Shown here: positions 7,753 to 16,299 of the stretch, piece after piece
How the letters are laid out: the number at the start of each line of letters is the position of its first letter
Position numbering within the stretch: the stretch's first letter is position 1
NCBI GenBank assembly: GCA_002869165.1
Contig: PKTK01000006.1
Coordinates: 1 to 64,000, forward strand
DNA: 64,000 bases
Source of the DNA: Candidatus Parcubacteria bacterium
GTDB taxonomy: Bacteria > Patescibacteria > ABY1 > BM507 > UBA12075
Reading direction: 5' to 3'
Program-made: the position numbers and the translations under genes
Notes under the pieces: generated by a model
Seen by the model: the letters and a program-made list of their open reading frames with translations, nothing else
Told to the model about the DNA's origin: nothing
Database searches by the model: none

Positions 7753-9118
7753 ACAAACTTGCAAGTCCAAGACTGATAACAAAATCATCGTGCTTACCGC
7801 TCTTGTGGTCAATGCGATAGCCATAAGTAGTTTGAATAGCCTGGACTGTTTTTAGTTCTTTTATTAATTCTTTGTGATTATATATTTTAAGTCTTCTGTT
7901 ATGTATTATGAAAAATAAATTTTGGGCTAACCTGTTTATATTCTGACCTGAAAAAGAAAACTCTTCTACTGGTAAACACTTTGCTTTCAGATTTTGTATC
8001 AACTGCATTGCTTGCCAAGGGTCAACGATAATATTTCTAAAAAAGTATCTACTATGAGCATCTAGCAAATAATCCTGGATTGTCTGTAAGTCAACTGGAT
8101 TGTTTTTAGTCCCCTGCCAACTAGCCACCTCATCCAATACTACTGCGTTCAATTTATAATCATAGTGACATACAGTTGCTACTGTTTTATCATTTTTAAG
8201 TCCGATATCAAGACCTACAAAATAAAGAAAAGAAGAGTCCCTTTTCTGACTTGGCAATAAGTCTTCATCAACACATCTATCCACTTCAGTGCTATCTAAA
8301 AACTGATTATGCGAGTCAACCCATCGGCATTCGTGCATTCTGATATACTCTGAAGGGTGTAAAACGGCTTTCTGGTCGTCTAAATAGCTTTGCTTGACCC
8401 AAGATGCTGGATTTTCAGTAGCGTGATAAAAAAACATTCTCTTGTTGCTCTCTGTCTTGCCCATTTTATAAAGCCTGTAAAGAACACTGTCCTTGTCATA
8501 GCCTGCATAACTTATAACCAACTGTAATCCATTCTTTTTTGTTGGTCCAAGTGTCATGGCACTAAACAAGTCCTCTGACTTTGCATTCCACAACTCATCA
8601 AAAATCACCAAAGTCGGATTTACTCCGTGAGCAGTGGGAGCATCGGCTGACATCGCCCTTAAAAATCCCTTTCCATCCTTTCTTTCAATAAAATCATTTT
8701 TTATGTTTACCAAATTGAACAATGCTTGATTTCGCCTGATAGCATTTGTTACCATCCTGAAAATAATTCGTGACTGGTCAAGGTCTCCTGAACATATATA
8801 GACCTCGGGATAATCATCGTCAAATAATAATGCCCAAATCCCTATCCCTGAAGCAAGAGTGCTTTTCCCATTCTTCTTTGGTATCATCACCAAGGCAAGT
8901 CTGTTCTGCCTAACATCTGGATGCCCTCTCATCTTCTTCATAAATACGCTTCGGAGTATTTTCTTCTGCCAAGGTTCAAGTTTAATATTCTTGTTATCTT
9001 CCAGAATATATTCACCTTCAAAAAAATCAATAATGTTGTTCCTATATTTCTCAACAAGCTCATCTCCTATCACTCTTTCACTCGCATCATCAAATATTTT
9101 GTATGGTTTTTGTGGCAT
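7700..9118 (-). CDS. Phage-type terminase large subunit
   Basis: This 472-residue protein has both domains of a packaging terminase. The ATPase has Walker A PKKNGKST (about 80-87), Walker B VIFDE (about 171-175) and a coupling segment (VISYAG, about 201-206). The RNase H-like nuclease has acidic residues in GLDIGLKND (about 300), IIVDPW (about 365) and HDDFVIS (about 448). Family members pump DNA into proheads and cut concatemers. The length is normal and all key residues remain. No small terminase, portal, capsid or tail gene occurs anywhere in either element. It could package element DNA into a helper phage particle, or be a phage remnant. Confidence 0.92.
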   Translation of the reverse strand: MPQKPYKIFDDASERVIGDELVEKYRNNIIDFFEGEYILEDNKNIKLEPWQKKILRSVFMKKMRGHPDVRQNRLALVMIPKKNGKSTLASGIGIWALLFDDDYPEVYICSGDLDQSRIIFRMVTNAIRRNQALFNLVNIKNDFIERKDGKGFLRAMSADAPTAHGVNPTLVIFDELWNAKSEDLFSAMTLGPTKKNGLQLVISYAGYDKDSVLYRLYKMGKTESNKRMFFYHATENPASWVKQSYLDDQKAVLHPSEYIRMHECRWVDSHNQFLDSTEVDRCVDEDLLPSQKRDSSFLYFVGLDIGLKNDKTVATVCHYDYKLNAVVLDEVASWQGTKNNPVDLQTIQDYLLDAHSRYFFRNIIVDPWQAMQLIQNLKAKCLPVEEFSFSGQNINRLAQNLFFIIHNRRLKIYNHKELIKELKTVQAIQTTYGYRIDHKSGKHDDFVISLGLASLYAVQNQKPLATPEVFLL

Positions 9119-9274
9119 GTTTTTCAGTTTTATTTTTCAAAGGAAGGCAAAAACCAATATTTACAACTTCTTTTTGTAACTTTTTACTTTAGATTAGTCA
9201 TATTGTTTTATATTACTTAAATTATTTAGTGGCAAATAATAAAGTTTAAGCTACATAATATCCTATTTTTCATG

Positions 9275-10168
9275 CTAAATATCATTCAAGGGATGCTTAA
9301 TCATCTGCTTTCTCAAATGTTCCGCTGATGCTTGCAAATAGATTGAAGTGGTTTCCAGCTTCTCGTGTCCCATCATTTTGGAAAGACTAAAAAGGTCGCA
9401 TCCTCCTTCCAGCATCAAAGTAGCAAAAGTGTGCCTCAACTTATGGATAGTAAAAACAATATCTGTTTCCTTTCTAAACTTTTCCACCAAACGCTTCATG
9501 CAAGTATCAGTAATGCCCATGTTCCTGTTGAGTGAACAGAAAAATTCTGGAGCAGTTTTACCTAGTCTACTCCTTTCTTCTAAATATTTTTTCAGAATTG
9601 CTGTTAAGCGATAGTTAATCGGAATTATCCTGTCCTTCGCTCCTTTGCCCTGCCTCACGAACAAAGTTAGGTTTTCAATATCAATATCAGTTAGCTTTAA
9701 GTTAATCAATTCCCTCTTTCTTATGCCCGCAAACAAGAAAACTGCGAAAATCGCATGATTGCGATAGCGTAAATACGGATATTTGTAGGGATAGTTAAAA
9801 ACTATTTCTAAAAGCCTCATCGCATCTTGCTTTGTAAGTTTTGGTGGTATCCTTTTTTCAAGTTTAGGACATTCTAGACTTTCTGCTGGATTACTATCAA
9901 TATAGCCTTCTTCTATACACCAACGAAAAAACACTACCAGGCTCTTATGATATGTAATAAAAGTATTTGTTTTCCATTTCCTTTTTGTTCTTCCGTCATA
10001 AAAAAGTTTTTTTACATTATCATCAGTAACATCGGTAACATCTGTAATCCCTGTAAAACTAACAAACATGTTTATTATATTGCGATACCTTTTTATGGTC
10101 TCAACTGAATATCCCCTGATATACAATGAGTGGTCATAAAATTTTTGAGCTATAATTTTTATTTCCAT
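9275..10168 (-). CDS. Tyrosine recombinase Int-R of element 1
   Basis: This 297-residue recombinase starts at the ATG at 10168; an upstream TTG in frame would start inside a hairpin. The length then matches the Int-R of element 2 exactly (297), and the two are closely similar throughout (for example PPKLTKQDA, RYRNHAIFA, FVRQGKG, HKLRHTFATLMLEGGCD). Catalytic residues: R in AGIRKRE, K in GKGAKD, H-x-x-R in HKLRH, H in MGHEK, Y in TSIYLQ. The ATG directly follows the T-run of a hairpin that follows the element's own tRNA-Thr. It probably works with Int-L on the anticodon-loop core. Confidence 0.93.
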   Translation of the reverse strand: MEIKIIAQKFYDHSLYIRGYSVETIKRYRNIINMFVSFTGITDVTDVTDDNVKKLFYDGRTKRKWKTNTFITYHKSLVVFFRWCIEEGYIDSNPAESLECPKLEKRIPPKLTKQDAMRLLEIVFNYPYKYPYLRYRNHAIFAVFLFAGIRKRELINLKLTDIDIENLTLFVRQGKGAKDRIIPINYRLTAILKKYLEERSRLGKTAPEFFCSLNRNMGITDTCMKRLVEKFRKETDIVFTIHKLRHTFATLMLEGGCDLFSLSKMMGHEKLETTSIYLQASAEHLRKQMIKHPLNDI

Positions 10169-10197
10169 AAAAAAACACCGCAATTATAGTTGCGATA
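10169..10197 (-). terminator. Hairpin with T-run between tRNA #2 and Int-R1
   Basis: The minus strand has a stem CGCAA/TTGCG with a 6-nt loop, followed after a few bases by seven T that run straight into the ATG of Int-R. It is placed to terminate the tRNA transcript. The same tRNA, hairpin, T-run, ATG arrangement recurs at 31061-31094 in element 2. Confidence 0.6.
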
Positions 10198-10207
10198 TTT
10201 TTTTCTT

Positions 10208-10250
10208 GAGCCGATGTCGGGATTTGAACCCGATACCCCTACCTTACCAT
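10208..10250 (-). pseudogene. 3' half of tRNA #2 (tRNA-Thr carried by element 1), left junction of element 2
   Basis: On the minus strand this reads from the anticodon loop ATGGTAA (10244-10250) through GGTAG, a T-arm with TCGGG/CCCGA stem and TTCAAAT loop, to acceptor CATCGGC and discriminator T. Its partner 5' half is at 31508-31545 (GCCGATG, CTACC), pairing 7/7 and 5/5. Pairing with the other 5' halves would give mismatches. DNA on the far side of the loop (AAATTG) is foreign and belongs to element 2. Element 1 therefore brought a complete tRNA-Thr(GGU), later split by element 2. Confidence 0.9.
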
Positions 10251-10448
10251 CAATTTGGCTTGTAAAATTGTGCCGAATTTAATTCAATGTTAGGAGATTT
10301 CTTCCCGATAAAGGGAGGAAAAAGGGGCGGTAGCTTGGACCACTTTTAGCGCTACCAAACGACTAAATAAAAATCCTAATTAAAGGATTTCTGTGGGATA
10401 ATAATGCTATTAATAGTAAGCTATATTACATAAAAAACTATATCATAA
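10251..10448. other. Left arm of element 2 (non-coding), arm-type repeat and Int-L terminator
   Basis: No gene is seen. Positions 10331-10344 hold, on the minus strand, AGTGGTCCAAGCTA, matching a motif (AGTGGTYYNAGCTA) found 12 bp from the core in the right arms of both elements. It is a candidate arm-type recombinase or accessory-factor site. A hairpin at 10367-10389 (AATCCT/AGGATT and T-rich tail on the minus strand) probably terminates Int-L transcription. Confidence 0.5.
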
Positions 10449-11393
10449 CTATAAAAAATTATCAAGAGAAAGCTTCTCGACATCCCCCCGCATAGCCTTT
10501 GTTGGCAAACAACGTAAATAAGTGGCTGTCATCCGGATATCCAAGTGCCCCATCAACTGCTTAAGCTTGGCCACATCTGTGCCACTATTAAGTAAATTGA
10601 CAGCATAGGTATGGCGTAAGATATGGATATGAAAATTAAAATCCAATTCCTCCCTGATCTTATCGATCGTATGTTTAAAGCCGTTCACAGTGAATGCTGT
10701 GTCTTTATTTCCGGACACAAACAGATTAGGTGTTTTATATCCTTTTTGTTTTCTAGCTTGTAAATAATCTTTCATGATCTCCATGATCTTTGTATTGAGC
10801 GGTACTACTCGCTGTCTTTTTGACTTGGAGGTTGATGCTCGCACTGTCAGTTCTCGCTTATCGGGATTAAAATCACTAACCATTAACCCAAGCAACTCCC
10901 CTCTCCGTAATCCGGTGTACAGTGGTAGAGTTACTAATAGATAATTTCTTTTCCGCACAAAACTATCCTGCCAATCGATTGAATGATTGACTGCAAGAAT
11001 TAATTTTTCAAGCTTTGCTTTCGAAATGTATTTTCGATCTTCGTAATTTACTTGCGGATAAGCCATCTTATCGAAAGGATTTTCCTGAATGTGGCCGTTC
11101 ACTTTCAACCAATTAAAAAAACGATTGAACTTTGAGCGATAAGTCGCGACTGTACTGTTCTTTATTCCAAACCTAACTTTACCGCGCCCGACTACCCGCT
11201 TTCGTTCATCAAGCTTCTTGAAGAATGTTGTCATCACCTCCGGACTCAAGCTATCTAGGCAGATGCCAGGGACTAACTCCAACAATGTGTTGAAGCAGCC
11301 CCGGCATCCCCTGATTGTCTCCTCGCTTAACCTGGAAGAGTAACGGCACTCATTTACATAATCTTCAAATAATTTTTTAATATCTTGATTCAT
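10449..11393 (-). CDS. Tyrosine recombinase Int-L of element 2
   Basis: This 314-residue tyrosine recombinase corresponds to the Int-L of element 1. Catalytic residues are R163 (GLRRGEL), K192 (SKSK), H257 and R260 (HILRH), H283 (MGH) and Y292. The N-terminal SAM-like domain (about 5-105) has the conserved RLSEETIRG opening. The gene starts 3 bp after the SF3 helicase gene and is the last gene of that operon, so integrase supply is tied to replication-gene expression. It ends 198 bp inside the left junction, the same distance as in element 1. Confidence 0.94.
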   Translation of the reverse strand: MNQDIKKLFEDYVNECRYSSRLSEETIRGCRGCFNTLLELVPGICLDSLSPEVMTTFFKKLDERKRVVGRGKVRFGIKNSTVATYRSKFNRFFNWLKVNGHIQENPFDKMAYPQVNYEDRKYISKAKLEKLILAVNHSIDWQDSFVRKRNYLLVTLPLYTGLRRGELLGLMVSDFNPDKRELTVRASTSKSKRQRVVPLNTKIMEIMKDYLQARKQKGYKTPNLFVSGNKDTAFTVNGFKHTIDKIREELDFNFHIHILRHTYAVNLLNSGTDVAKLKQLMGHLDIRMTATYLRCLPTKAMRGDVEKLSLDNFL

Positions 11394-11396
11394 AAA

Positions 11397-13049
11397 TTAA
11401 AATTGTATCTCGTCAACATTTATTTCATCGGTTACAAATTCTTTTTCATTGTCAAATTCATAATAACTATTTCTAATTTCTTCATTGATAAAATCGGCAT
11501 CCATCCAGCCGTCCTTAACCAACAATGAACCACCGGTGAAAGAATTTATGTCAACCTTCGCCCTAGTCTTGTCGGCGATATTGACCCATCTCTTACCTCC
11601 TTGCTTATAATGGCTTACGCTTATTCCTAGTTTTTCTAGATTAGGAATAATTTCTTCCATCTTTCTTACCAACCAACTTGAATTCTTCGGCCAATACTTG
11701 TCTCGCATATAATCAAGGTCGTATTGCTTTGCGTTGCTAATCAGCTTTTTGTATATATACTCAGGTGATCCTGTAATTTCGCCAACTTTATCTGACTTAA
11801 TTAAATTCATAACAGCTACAGCCACCGGATTTACTTCGACCGCTTTTTCGTTTTGAGTTAATATATTATTTTCATATGCTTGTAAAAAGGCTTCGCCCCC
11901 TGTTTTAATTACTTCATTAATTGCAAAACCCCATTGTGCAAAATCTGCCATGCGTGGATATTTTTTTAATTTTATGCTTGGCTCTATTTTTATTGCCTCA
12001 GATGCAATATCAAAACATTCTCCCAGTATATACGGCTTCATTTTTTCAAACGTACTTTCGATTTCTTTTTCTGTTTTACGTAAACTCTCTGGAATTCTAG
12101 AAAGCTTTATGATCACTGACCTGTCTAACAAATCTGGTTTATTGGCTACACAGTTAACTCCATTTAATCCTAATATGTTCTTGAAGTTAAAGACAACTTC
12201 TTCCTTGTCTGTATATAGTTTGCGTTGTCCCACTCCCTCTCCTGTGCTGGATCTACATAGCTGGTCTGACTGTTCGACAGTTAGATTCGTAATGTTGTCG
12301 TAGAACATCGCCCAATTGCTAGCCATAGCGATAGTAAAATCCTGCTGTTTCCCTGCTATTGATCTTGTCTTTAGAGTTGATGGATCAATTATTTCTTTTA
12401 AAAATCTTGAGGTTGTGGATTTAGAAGAGCCTTGCTGACCATGCAACACAAGTATCGGATGAGGAAAATCAGGTATAAAGGCACTGACAATAAAAGTCTT
12501 TAATAAAATTTCATCATCCCTTGAACTAAGATTTATTAGTCTGATAAAATCATCCAGCCCCTTGCCTTGCAATGGTTCTACTTGCGGCTTCTGTGTGTTA
12601 AATCGCCTAAATAAAACTGGAGCATCTTTGATCGCCCATCCATTTTTATCATAGCGTACTGCCTTCCTGCCAAGGTCATACCAAAACACACCCGAACCTT
12701 CTTCAGCAACACGCACATAGAGCTTCTTTGTGTTCTTTGTTTTTAGCCTTGTTTTGGTATCAATTATTTTTACTGCTTTTATTATTGACTCGGTCCCAGG
12801 TGGCTTCTTGTCATGTTCATAACACTGATATAAAACCCAATTCTTAAATGTGTCTGAGTCTAACTCAACAATTTTTCCAGTACTTTGGTCCAGCAATACT
12901 TGTAGGGTATTGTTTTCATCTAAAAAAATATCTAAATTCGCACTCTCAATAATAGTAATAACCTTCCACACCCCCGTTGCATTGTCTTCTTCGTTGAGGA
13001 TTTCTTCCTCTTCGTAATCACTAGTATTTTTATTAATTTCTTTTTCCAT
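11397..13049 (-). CDS. SF3-helicase-like primase/ATPase (plasmid or phage replication protein)
   Basis: This 550-residue protein has a Walker A GQQGSSKST (about 204-212) within the segment PILVLHG, a Walker B-like strand WAMFYDN, and a later stretch that detects bound nucleic acid or nucleotide (GLNGVNCVANKPDLLDR). This layout is typical of the C-terminal ATPase of phage/plasmid D5-type primase-helicases. The acidic N-terminus has no primase motif that I can identify, so helicase activity is better supported than priming. It would unwind element DNA during replication. The gene sits 6 bp after the DUF5659-like gene and 3 bp before Int-L. Confidence 0.82.
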   Translation of the reverse strand: MEKEINKNTSDYEEEEILNEEDNATGVWKVITIIESANLDIFLDENNTLQVLLDQSTGKIVELDSDTFKNWVLYQCYEHDKKPPGTESIIKAVKIIDTKTRLKTKNTKKLYVRVAEEGSGVFWYDLGRKAVRYDKNGWAIKDAPVLFRRFNTQKPQVEPLQGKGLDDFIRLINLSSRDDEILLKTFIVSAFIPDFPHPILVLHGQQGSSKSTTSRFLKEIIDPSTLKTRSIAGKQQDFTIAMASNWAMFYDNITNLTVEQSDQLCRSSTGEGVGQRKLYTDKEEVVFNFKNILGLNGVNCVANKPDLLDRSVIIKLSRIPESLRKTEKEIESTFEKMKPYILGECFDIASEAIKIEPSIKLKKYPRMADFAQWGFAINEVIKTGGEAFLQAYENNILTQNEKAVEVNPVAVAVMNLIKSDKVGEITGSPEYIYKKLISNAKQYDLDYMRDKYWPKNSSWLVRKMEEIIPNLEKLGISVSHYKQGGKRWVNIADKTRAKVDINSFTGGSLLVKDGWMDADFINEEIRNSYYEFDNEKEFVTDEINVDEIQF

Positions 13050-13055
13050 GTTTTT

Positions 13056-13577
13056 TTATCGAGTAACCATTGTTAAATTATGCACTGACAATAAATGTCC
13101 GATACTTAAAGCATCAACATCTTCAGCTTCACACCTGAGACAATATTCCAACTGAGCTATCCATTTTACTGAATGAGCAAAACAATCGTAACATATGTCA
13201 GAACTGTTTTGATTAAACTCTTCAAGTAAATTATCTAGGTTTTCTAACAAAGCGCCGTCCATATAGTCCATGTTCCAGTCTAAACCATATATCATTTGAC
13301 CTTCATTGTTTGATTTTTTTCTTACGTACAAGAAATTATATCCTTTAGAAAAAAGGAAGGCGGCGAAGGCCATGTCCTCAGTTTCAAAATACGTGTCTTG
13401 ATTTTTTTCTTTTGTCATTTTTTTAAATTTAATACTTACCTTTTCATTGTAGTTGTTTATTGCAAGGCTGTCTGTTCTCGCTTCTATATCAGCATGTAAA
13501 AAAATAACTGTATTAATATTAGTCCAAGGATCGCAGTTATTAACAGCGACCAAAAAGCGATATAGTACCACTACCAA
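13056..13577 (-). CDS. DUF5659-like protein with C-terminal cysteine pairs
   Basis: The central part (about 62-100, FETEDMAFAAFLFSKGYNFL and following) resembles the small DUF5659 domain often found in mobile elements. A C-terminal part has CYDC and CLRC pairs (about 131-150) that could bind zinc. The long reading of 173 residues overlaps the upstream gene by 7 bp, suggesting translational coupling; a shorter start at 13418 would keep the DUF-like part. It lies in the helicase-integrase operon. Function is unknown; a regulatory or replication accessory role is plausible. Confidence 0.65.
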   Translation of the reverse strand: MVVVLYRFLVAVNNCDPWTNINTVIFLHADIEARTDSLAINNYNEKVSIKFKKMTKEKNQDTYFETEDMAFAAFLFSKGYNFLYVRKKSNNEGQMIYGLDWNMDYMDGALLENLDNLLEEFNQNSSDICYDCFAHSVKWIAQLEYCLRCEAEDVDALSIGHLLSVHNLTMVTR

Positions 13578-14413
13578 GATTCCACAAATTTATAACGATT
13601 TCGTTTGGCTTTATTATTCAAGTTCTCACTTTTCTTAATAATAATTTCAAACCTTGAATTGTTAATTATTCCCTGAACTTGATCATTTAACCAATCAACA
13701 TCCCTCCTAAGCTGATCACTACTGACCCTCGTAAATCGAGGGTATTTTGATATATACAAATTTACATCATGATAATCATAGTCCTCACTATCTGCTCTAT
13801 GTTTGTAAAGGAAGTAATAAATTAGCGCCTTTCTTCCTGTAATGATCAATGGCTTGAAACTCTTGATTGTTAGTATTCCTTCTGTCTTGCTTTCATTAAA
13901 CCTATACACAATCGCTTCGTCCGATCCCGGTTCTGTAATATCCATAATCTGTCCTTGGATAATATTTTTACTTAAGTCTGATAAATTACTAAGTAGCCCT
14001 GTATCTATGACGCTGAATCTATTCAAGCTTGTTATTATTGGTTGTACAATATTTTTTACACTTATATTTCTACAGCCAGCCAAAAGTTTAACTAATTCCT
14101 CTTTAAAATCAACTGATATTTTTTTTAAATCATACAAGGTTTTGACTAGATATTCATTTGTCTGCCCACGTTGAAGTAATAAAACGCCCTTGCGAGAGTC
14201 AACCAACATCTTTTCTATTACTTGTATAGAATTAATCATTAGTGCTCTGTGCTTATTGCTTTTAATGATCCCCATTTTACTGGAATAAAAAGCGTACTGG
14301 TTGGTTTCGAAGTCAGACTCCAGATCACAAATCAATTTCCAGAGTATATTAAAAACTTCCCGGCTAGTATAAAGCTTACTGTCCGATTCCTCAGTAATGA
14401 TATATATCCTCAT
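13571..14413 (-). CDS. Hypothetical protein of the element 2 replication operon
   Basis: This is a 280-residue soluble protein I do not recognise. It has alternating strands and helices in the first 180 residues and a basic C-terminal part (about 215-280) with a winged-helix-like feel (SSDQLRRDVDWLNDQVQG). It is 6 bp downstream of a zinc-binding protein gene and overlaps the next gene by 7 bp. Position suggests a replication initiator, regulator or primase accessory protein. This is inference from context only. Confidence 0.65.
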   Translation of the reverse strand: MRIYIITEESDSKLYTSREVFNILWKLICDLESDFETNQYAFYSSKMGIIKSNKHRALMINSIQVIEKMLVDSRKGVLLLQRGQTNEYLVKTLYDLKKISVDFKEELVKLLAGCRNISVKNIVQPIITSLNRFSVIDTGLLSNLSDLSKNIIQGQIMDITEPGSDEAIVYRFNESKTEGILTIKSFKPLIITGRKALIYYFLYKHRADSEDYDYHDVNLYISKYPRFTRVSSDQLRRDVDWLNDQVQGIINNSRFEIIIKKSENLNNKAKRNRYKFVESW

Positions 14414-14419
14414 ATTTTG

Positions 14420-14767
14420 TTACTTAGCTTTTATAAGCGCTTTTTTTATTGCTGACTTTGATATATACAAAGTACCAGGATATTTTCCATGAAATCCATT
14501 AATTATCTGAGGCAAGGCTTTTCGGGCAAACTCTGCTTGAGTTGTAGCAAAGACATTAATGTCAGCTGATTCAGCCAGATAGGCTTCACTCCTCCCATGG
14601 TTATGTTTGTCCCACCATTCAAGTTTATTTTTACAACAATCACGGCATAAAAAACTCAACCCATTTGGAATTAATCTTGGTCGGTAAGACCTTGTTACTG
14701 TAGATCCTGGCGCATATGCCACAGCAATAGCTTTTTCAATTTTGTTACCACAATCACATAAAATCAT
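14420..14767 (-). CDS. Small zinc-binding protein
   Basis: This 115-residue protein has an N-terminal CDC (residues 4-6) and a later CRDCC cluster (41-45) that together could bind one zinc ion. The rest is a helical, basic C-terminus ending in KKALIKAK. It is the first well-supported gene of the operon running to Int-L. It could be a transcriptional regulator, but no helix-turn-helix is clear. Confidence 0.6.
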   Translation of the reverse strand: MILCDCGNKIEKAIAVAYAPGSTVTRSYRPRLIPNGLSFLCRDCCKNKLEWWDKHNHGRSEAYLAESADINVFATTQAEFARKALPQIINGFHGKYPGTLYISKSAIKKALIKAK

Positions 14768-14799
14768 AATTTTATTTTTTACATTAATTAACTTTTTAC

Positions 14800-14916
14800 T
14801 TAAACCTTTCGCTCTTTTAGCAATTTAATTGCCGCGTCAAGGTCCTTAGTAAAACCAGGCAAGTTTCTAGCTGGCTTTTTCACTAGCGGTTTCTTTGGTT
14901 TTTTCTCTTGTTTCAT
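14800..14916 (-). CDS. Possible 38-residue basic peptide
   Basis: A short frame encodes a lysine- and proline-rich N-terminus followed by an amphipathic helix (LDAAIKLLKERKV). It lies between the zinc-protein gene and a terminator. No good ribosome binding site is seen. It is possibly real because mobile elements carry many such small genes, but this is weak support. Confidence 0.35.
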   Translation of the reverse strand: MKQEKKPKKPLVKKPARNLPGFTKDLDAAIKLLKERKV

Positions 14917-14940
14917 AGTTATTTTTATTAATTAATAAAC

Positions 14941-14973
14941 GCAAAAAAACACAGCCCAAAAAAATGGGTGTGT
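14941..14973 (-). terminator. Intrinsic terminator in the gap between the two element 2 operons
   Basis: The minus strand has ACACACCCA, a T-rich loop, then GGGCTGTGT and seven T: a 9-bp stem with one bulge. It lies downstream of the 361-residue protein gene, ending the long hsd-FtsK operon, and also downstream of a strong promoter at 15128-15156. It could act as an attenuator or define a short RNA of about 180 nt. Confidence 0.65.
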
Positions 14974-15127
14974 CTGTACTGTACTAAAATAGTATTTAAT
15001 TTTACTGCACTTAAATCAATATTCATGACGAGAATTTACTTGCTAGCTGAACTATTAATAGCTTATTTTAGTTCACATCTGCTTTTTCGATTCTCTTTTT
15101 TGAATATTCAAATTTAAGTATAAAGGC

Positions 15128-15156
15128 ACTTTAAACTATATTAAAAAATATGTCAA
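15128..15156 (-). promoter_or_regulatory. Sigma70-type promoter in the 446-bp intergenic gap
   Basis: On the minus strand TTGACA and TAAAGT are separated by 17 bp, with an AT-rich spacer. A 14-bp perfect palindrome (TTTGAATATTCAAA, 15099-15112) lies just past the expected start and could be an operator. The promoter faces the helicase-Int-L operon but a terminator at 14941-14973 lies between. Apart from these and a doubtful small gene, I see nothing else in 14768-15213. Confidence 0.6.
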
Positions 15157-15213
15157 TAAACTTATTCAAATAAAAAAACACAAGCATATTCAGCTCATGA
15201 TTTTTTGCTATAA

Positions 15214-16299
15214 TTATTTTTTAGCTATTAACTTTGCCAAATCATCTTCCTTCTCATATCCCCGCAATTCACCGAATAACATACCAAGGCGGTAACTAAC
15301 CCCGGAAGACATTAAGCGCCAGTTGGTGGTTTCAAGTGTCTTCTTGATAGCTTTTTCCAGTTGCTTTTTGCTGTCATATTCTTCTCGGCCTGACTTTGCA
15401 TCTCTGATATTAAACGGTGCTATAACATGACGACCTTGCTCGGGCGTCTTCAGTTCCAATTTGATATACCCCTGTTCTTCCAGCTTGGATACAAGCAGAT
15501 TCTCTAGCTCAACAATGGATAACTTTTTTATCGAAGCCACTTTATCGTACAGCTCTTGATTCGCCTCCCTATCTTCAATCTTCCTTAAAACTTTTTGCAA
15601 CTGATCTGTTCTTATTTTGAAACTTAAATATTCCTGCCCAGCTTCATCTGATATACAGAACCGATCTCTATCTGTTTCATAATTCGAATCTACTTCTTCG
15701 GGCTTGCTTTCCATATCATACTCATAAGTTTTAATTACTCCATGCTCAGGACATTTGTAATAAGTAGTTATTTTTTCTTCTTCACGTTTATGTGTTTTAT
15801 CCAAAACTTTACCGCACTTGTCGCAATGCTCCGGCGTAGCTTTAAACTCTTCACCGGTATGAAAAAAGCCTCGACCTTTTCGACAACTACCACATCTAAA
15901 AATAAATAAAACCTTATCTTCAGTATTCAAATTCCCGATATGCAGTGTCTTTGTCTCAACTGACATTTCCTTGTTACATGCTAAACAAAAAATGCCAACC
16001 GGAGTTTTGGCACTTTCCATGAGCTCATCTCGCTTCTTGTCTTCGTCCATCCATTGACGAATTGTTTCGCTTTTTTCCAAATACCTTTCCCCAGTTTCAA
16101 AATATAAACCCAGGTCCTTAAACAATCCGTTGGTGGCACGTTTAAATTCATCCTCATTCTTATTACCGGTAATTTTGGTATCACAATCCAAAAAGAACTT
16201 TTCCTTTATCCGCATTAAATCAACAGTCATCCGATCATACCTGTCAATATAATATTGTTCTGACTTTAAATGCTTCTCCATACTATTACTAGTCTTCAA
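15214..16299 (-). CDS. Zinc-finger-containing hypothetical protein
   Basis: This 361-residue protein has a cysteine-rich middle (about 107-190) with pairs CLAC, CGSC, CDKC and a CPEH segment, enough for two zinc sites. Both flanks are charged and helical; the C-terminal part may be a winged-helix-like module (SIVELENLLVSKLEEQGYI). It overlaps the upstream FtsK gene by 11 bp and is the last gene of the 13-kb operon. No family is recognised. Pairing with FtsK suggests a DNA-binding adaptor or substrate selector, by inference. Confidence 0.7.
   Translation of the reverse strand: MKTSNSMEKHLKSEQYYIDRYDRMTVDLMRIKEKFFLDCDTKITGNKNEDEFKRATNGLFKDLGLYFETGERYLEKSETIRQWMDEDKKRDELMESAKTPVGIFCLACNKEMSVETKTLHIGNLNTEDKVLFIFRCGSCRKGRGFFHTGEEFKATPEHCDKCGKVLDKTHKREEEKITTYYKCPEHGVIKTYEYDMESKPEEVDSNYETDRDRFCISDEAGQEYLSFKIRTDQLQKVLRKIEDREANQELYDKVASIKKLSIVELENLLVSKLEEQGYIKLELKTPEQGRHVIAPFNIRDAKSGREEYDSKKQLEKAIKKTLETTNWRLMSSGVSYRLGMLFGELRGYEKEDDLAKLIAKK

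Noticed and set aside
10169..10183. TTG start giving Int-R1 five extra residues
   Set aside because: It lies inside a terminator-like hairpin, and the ATG at 10168 gives exactly the length of Int-R2.
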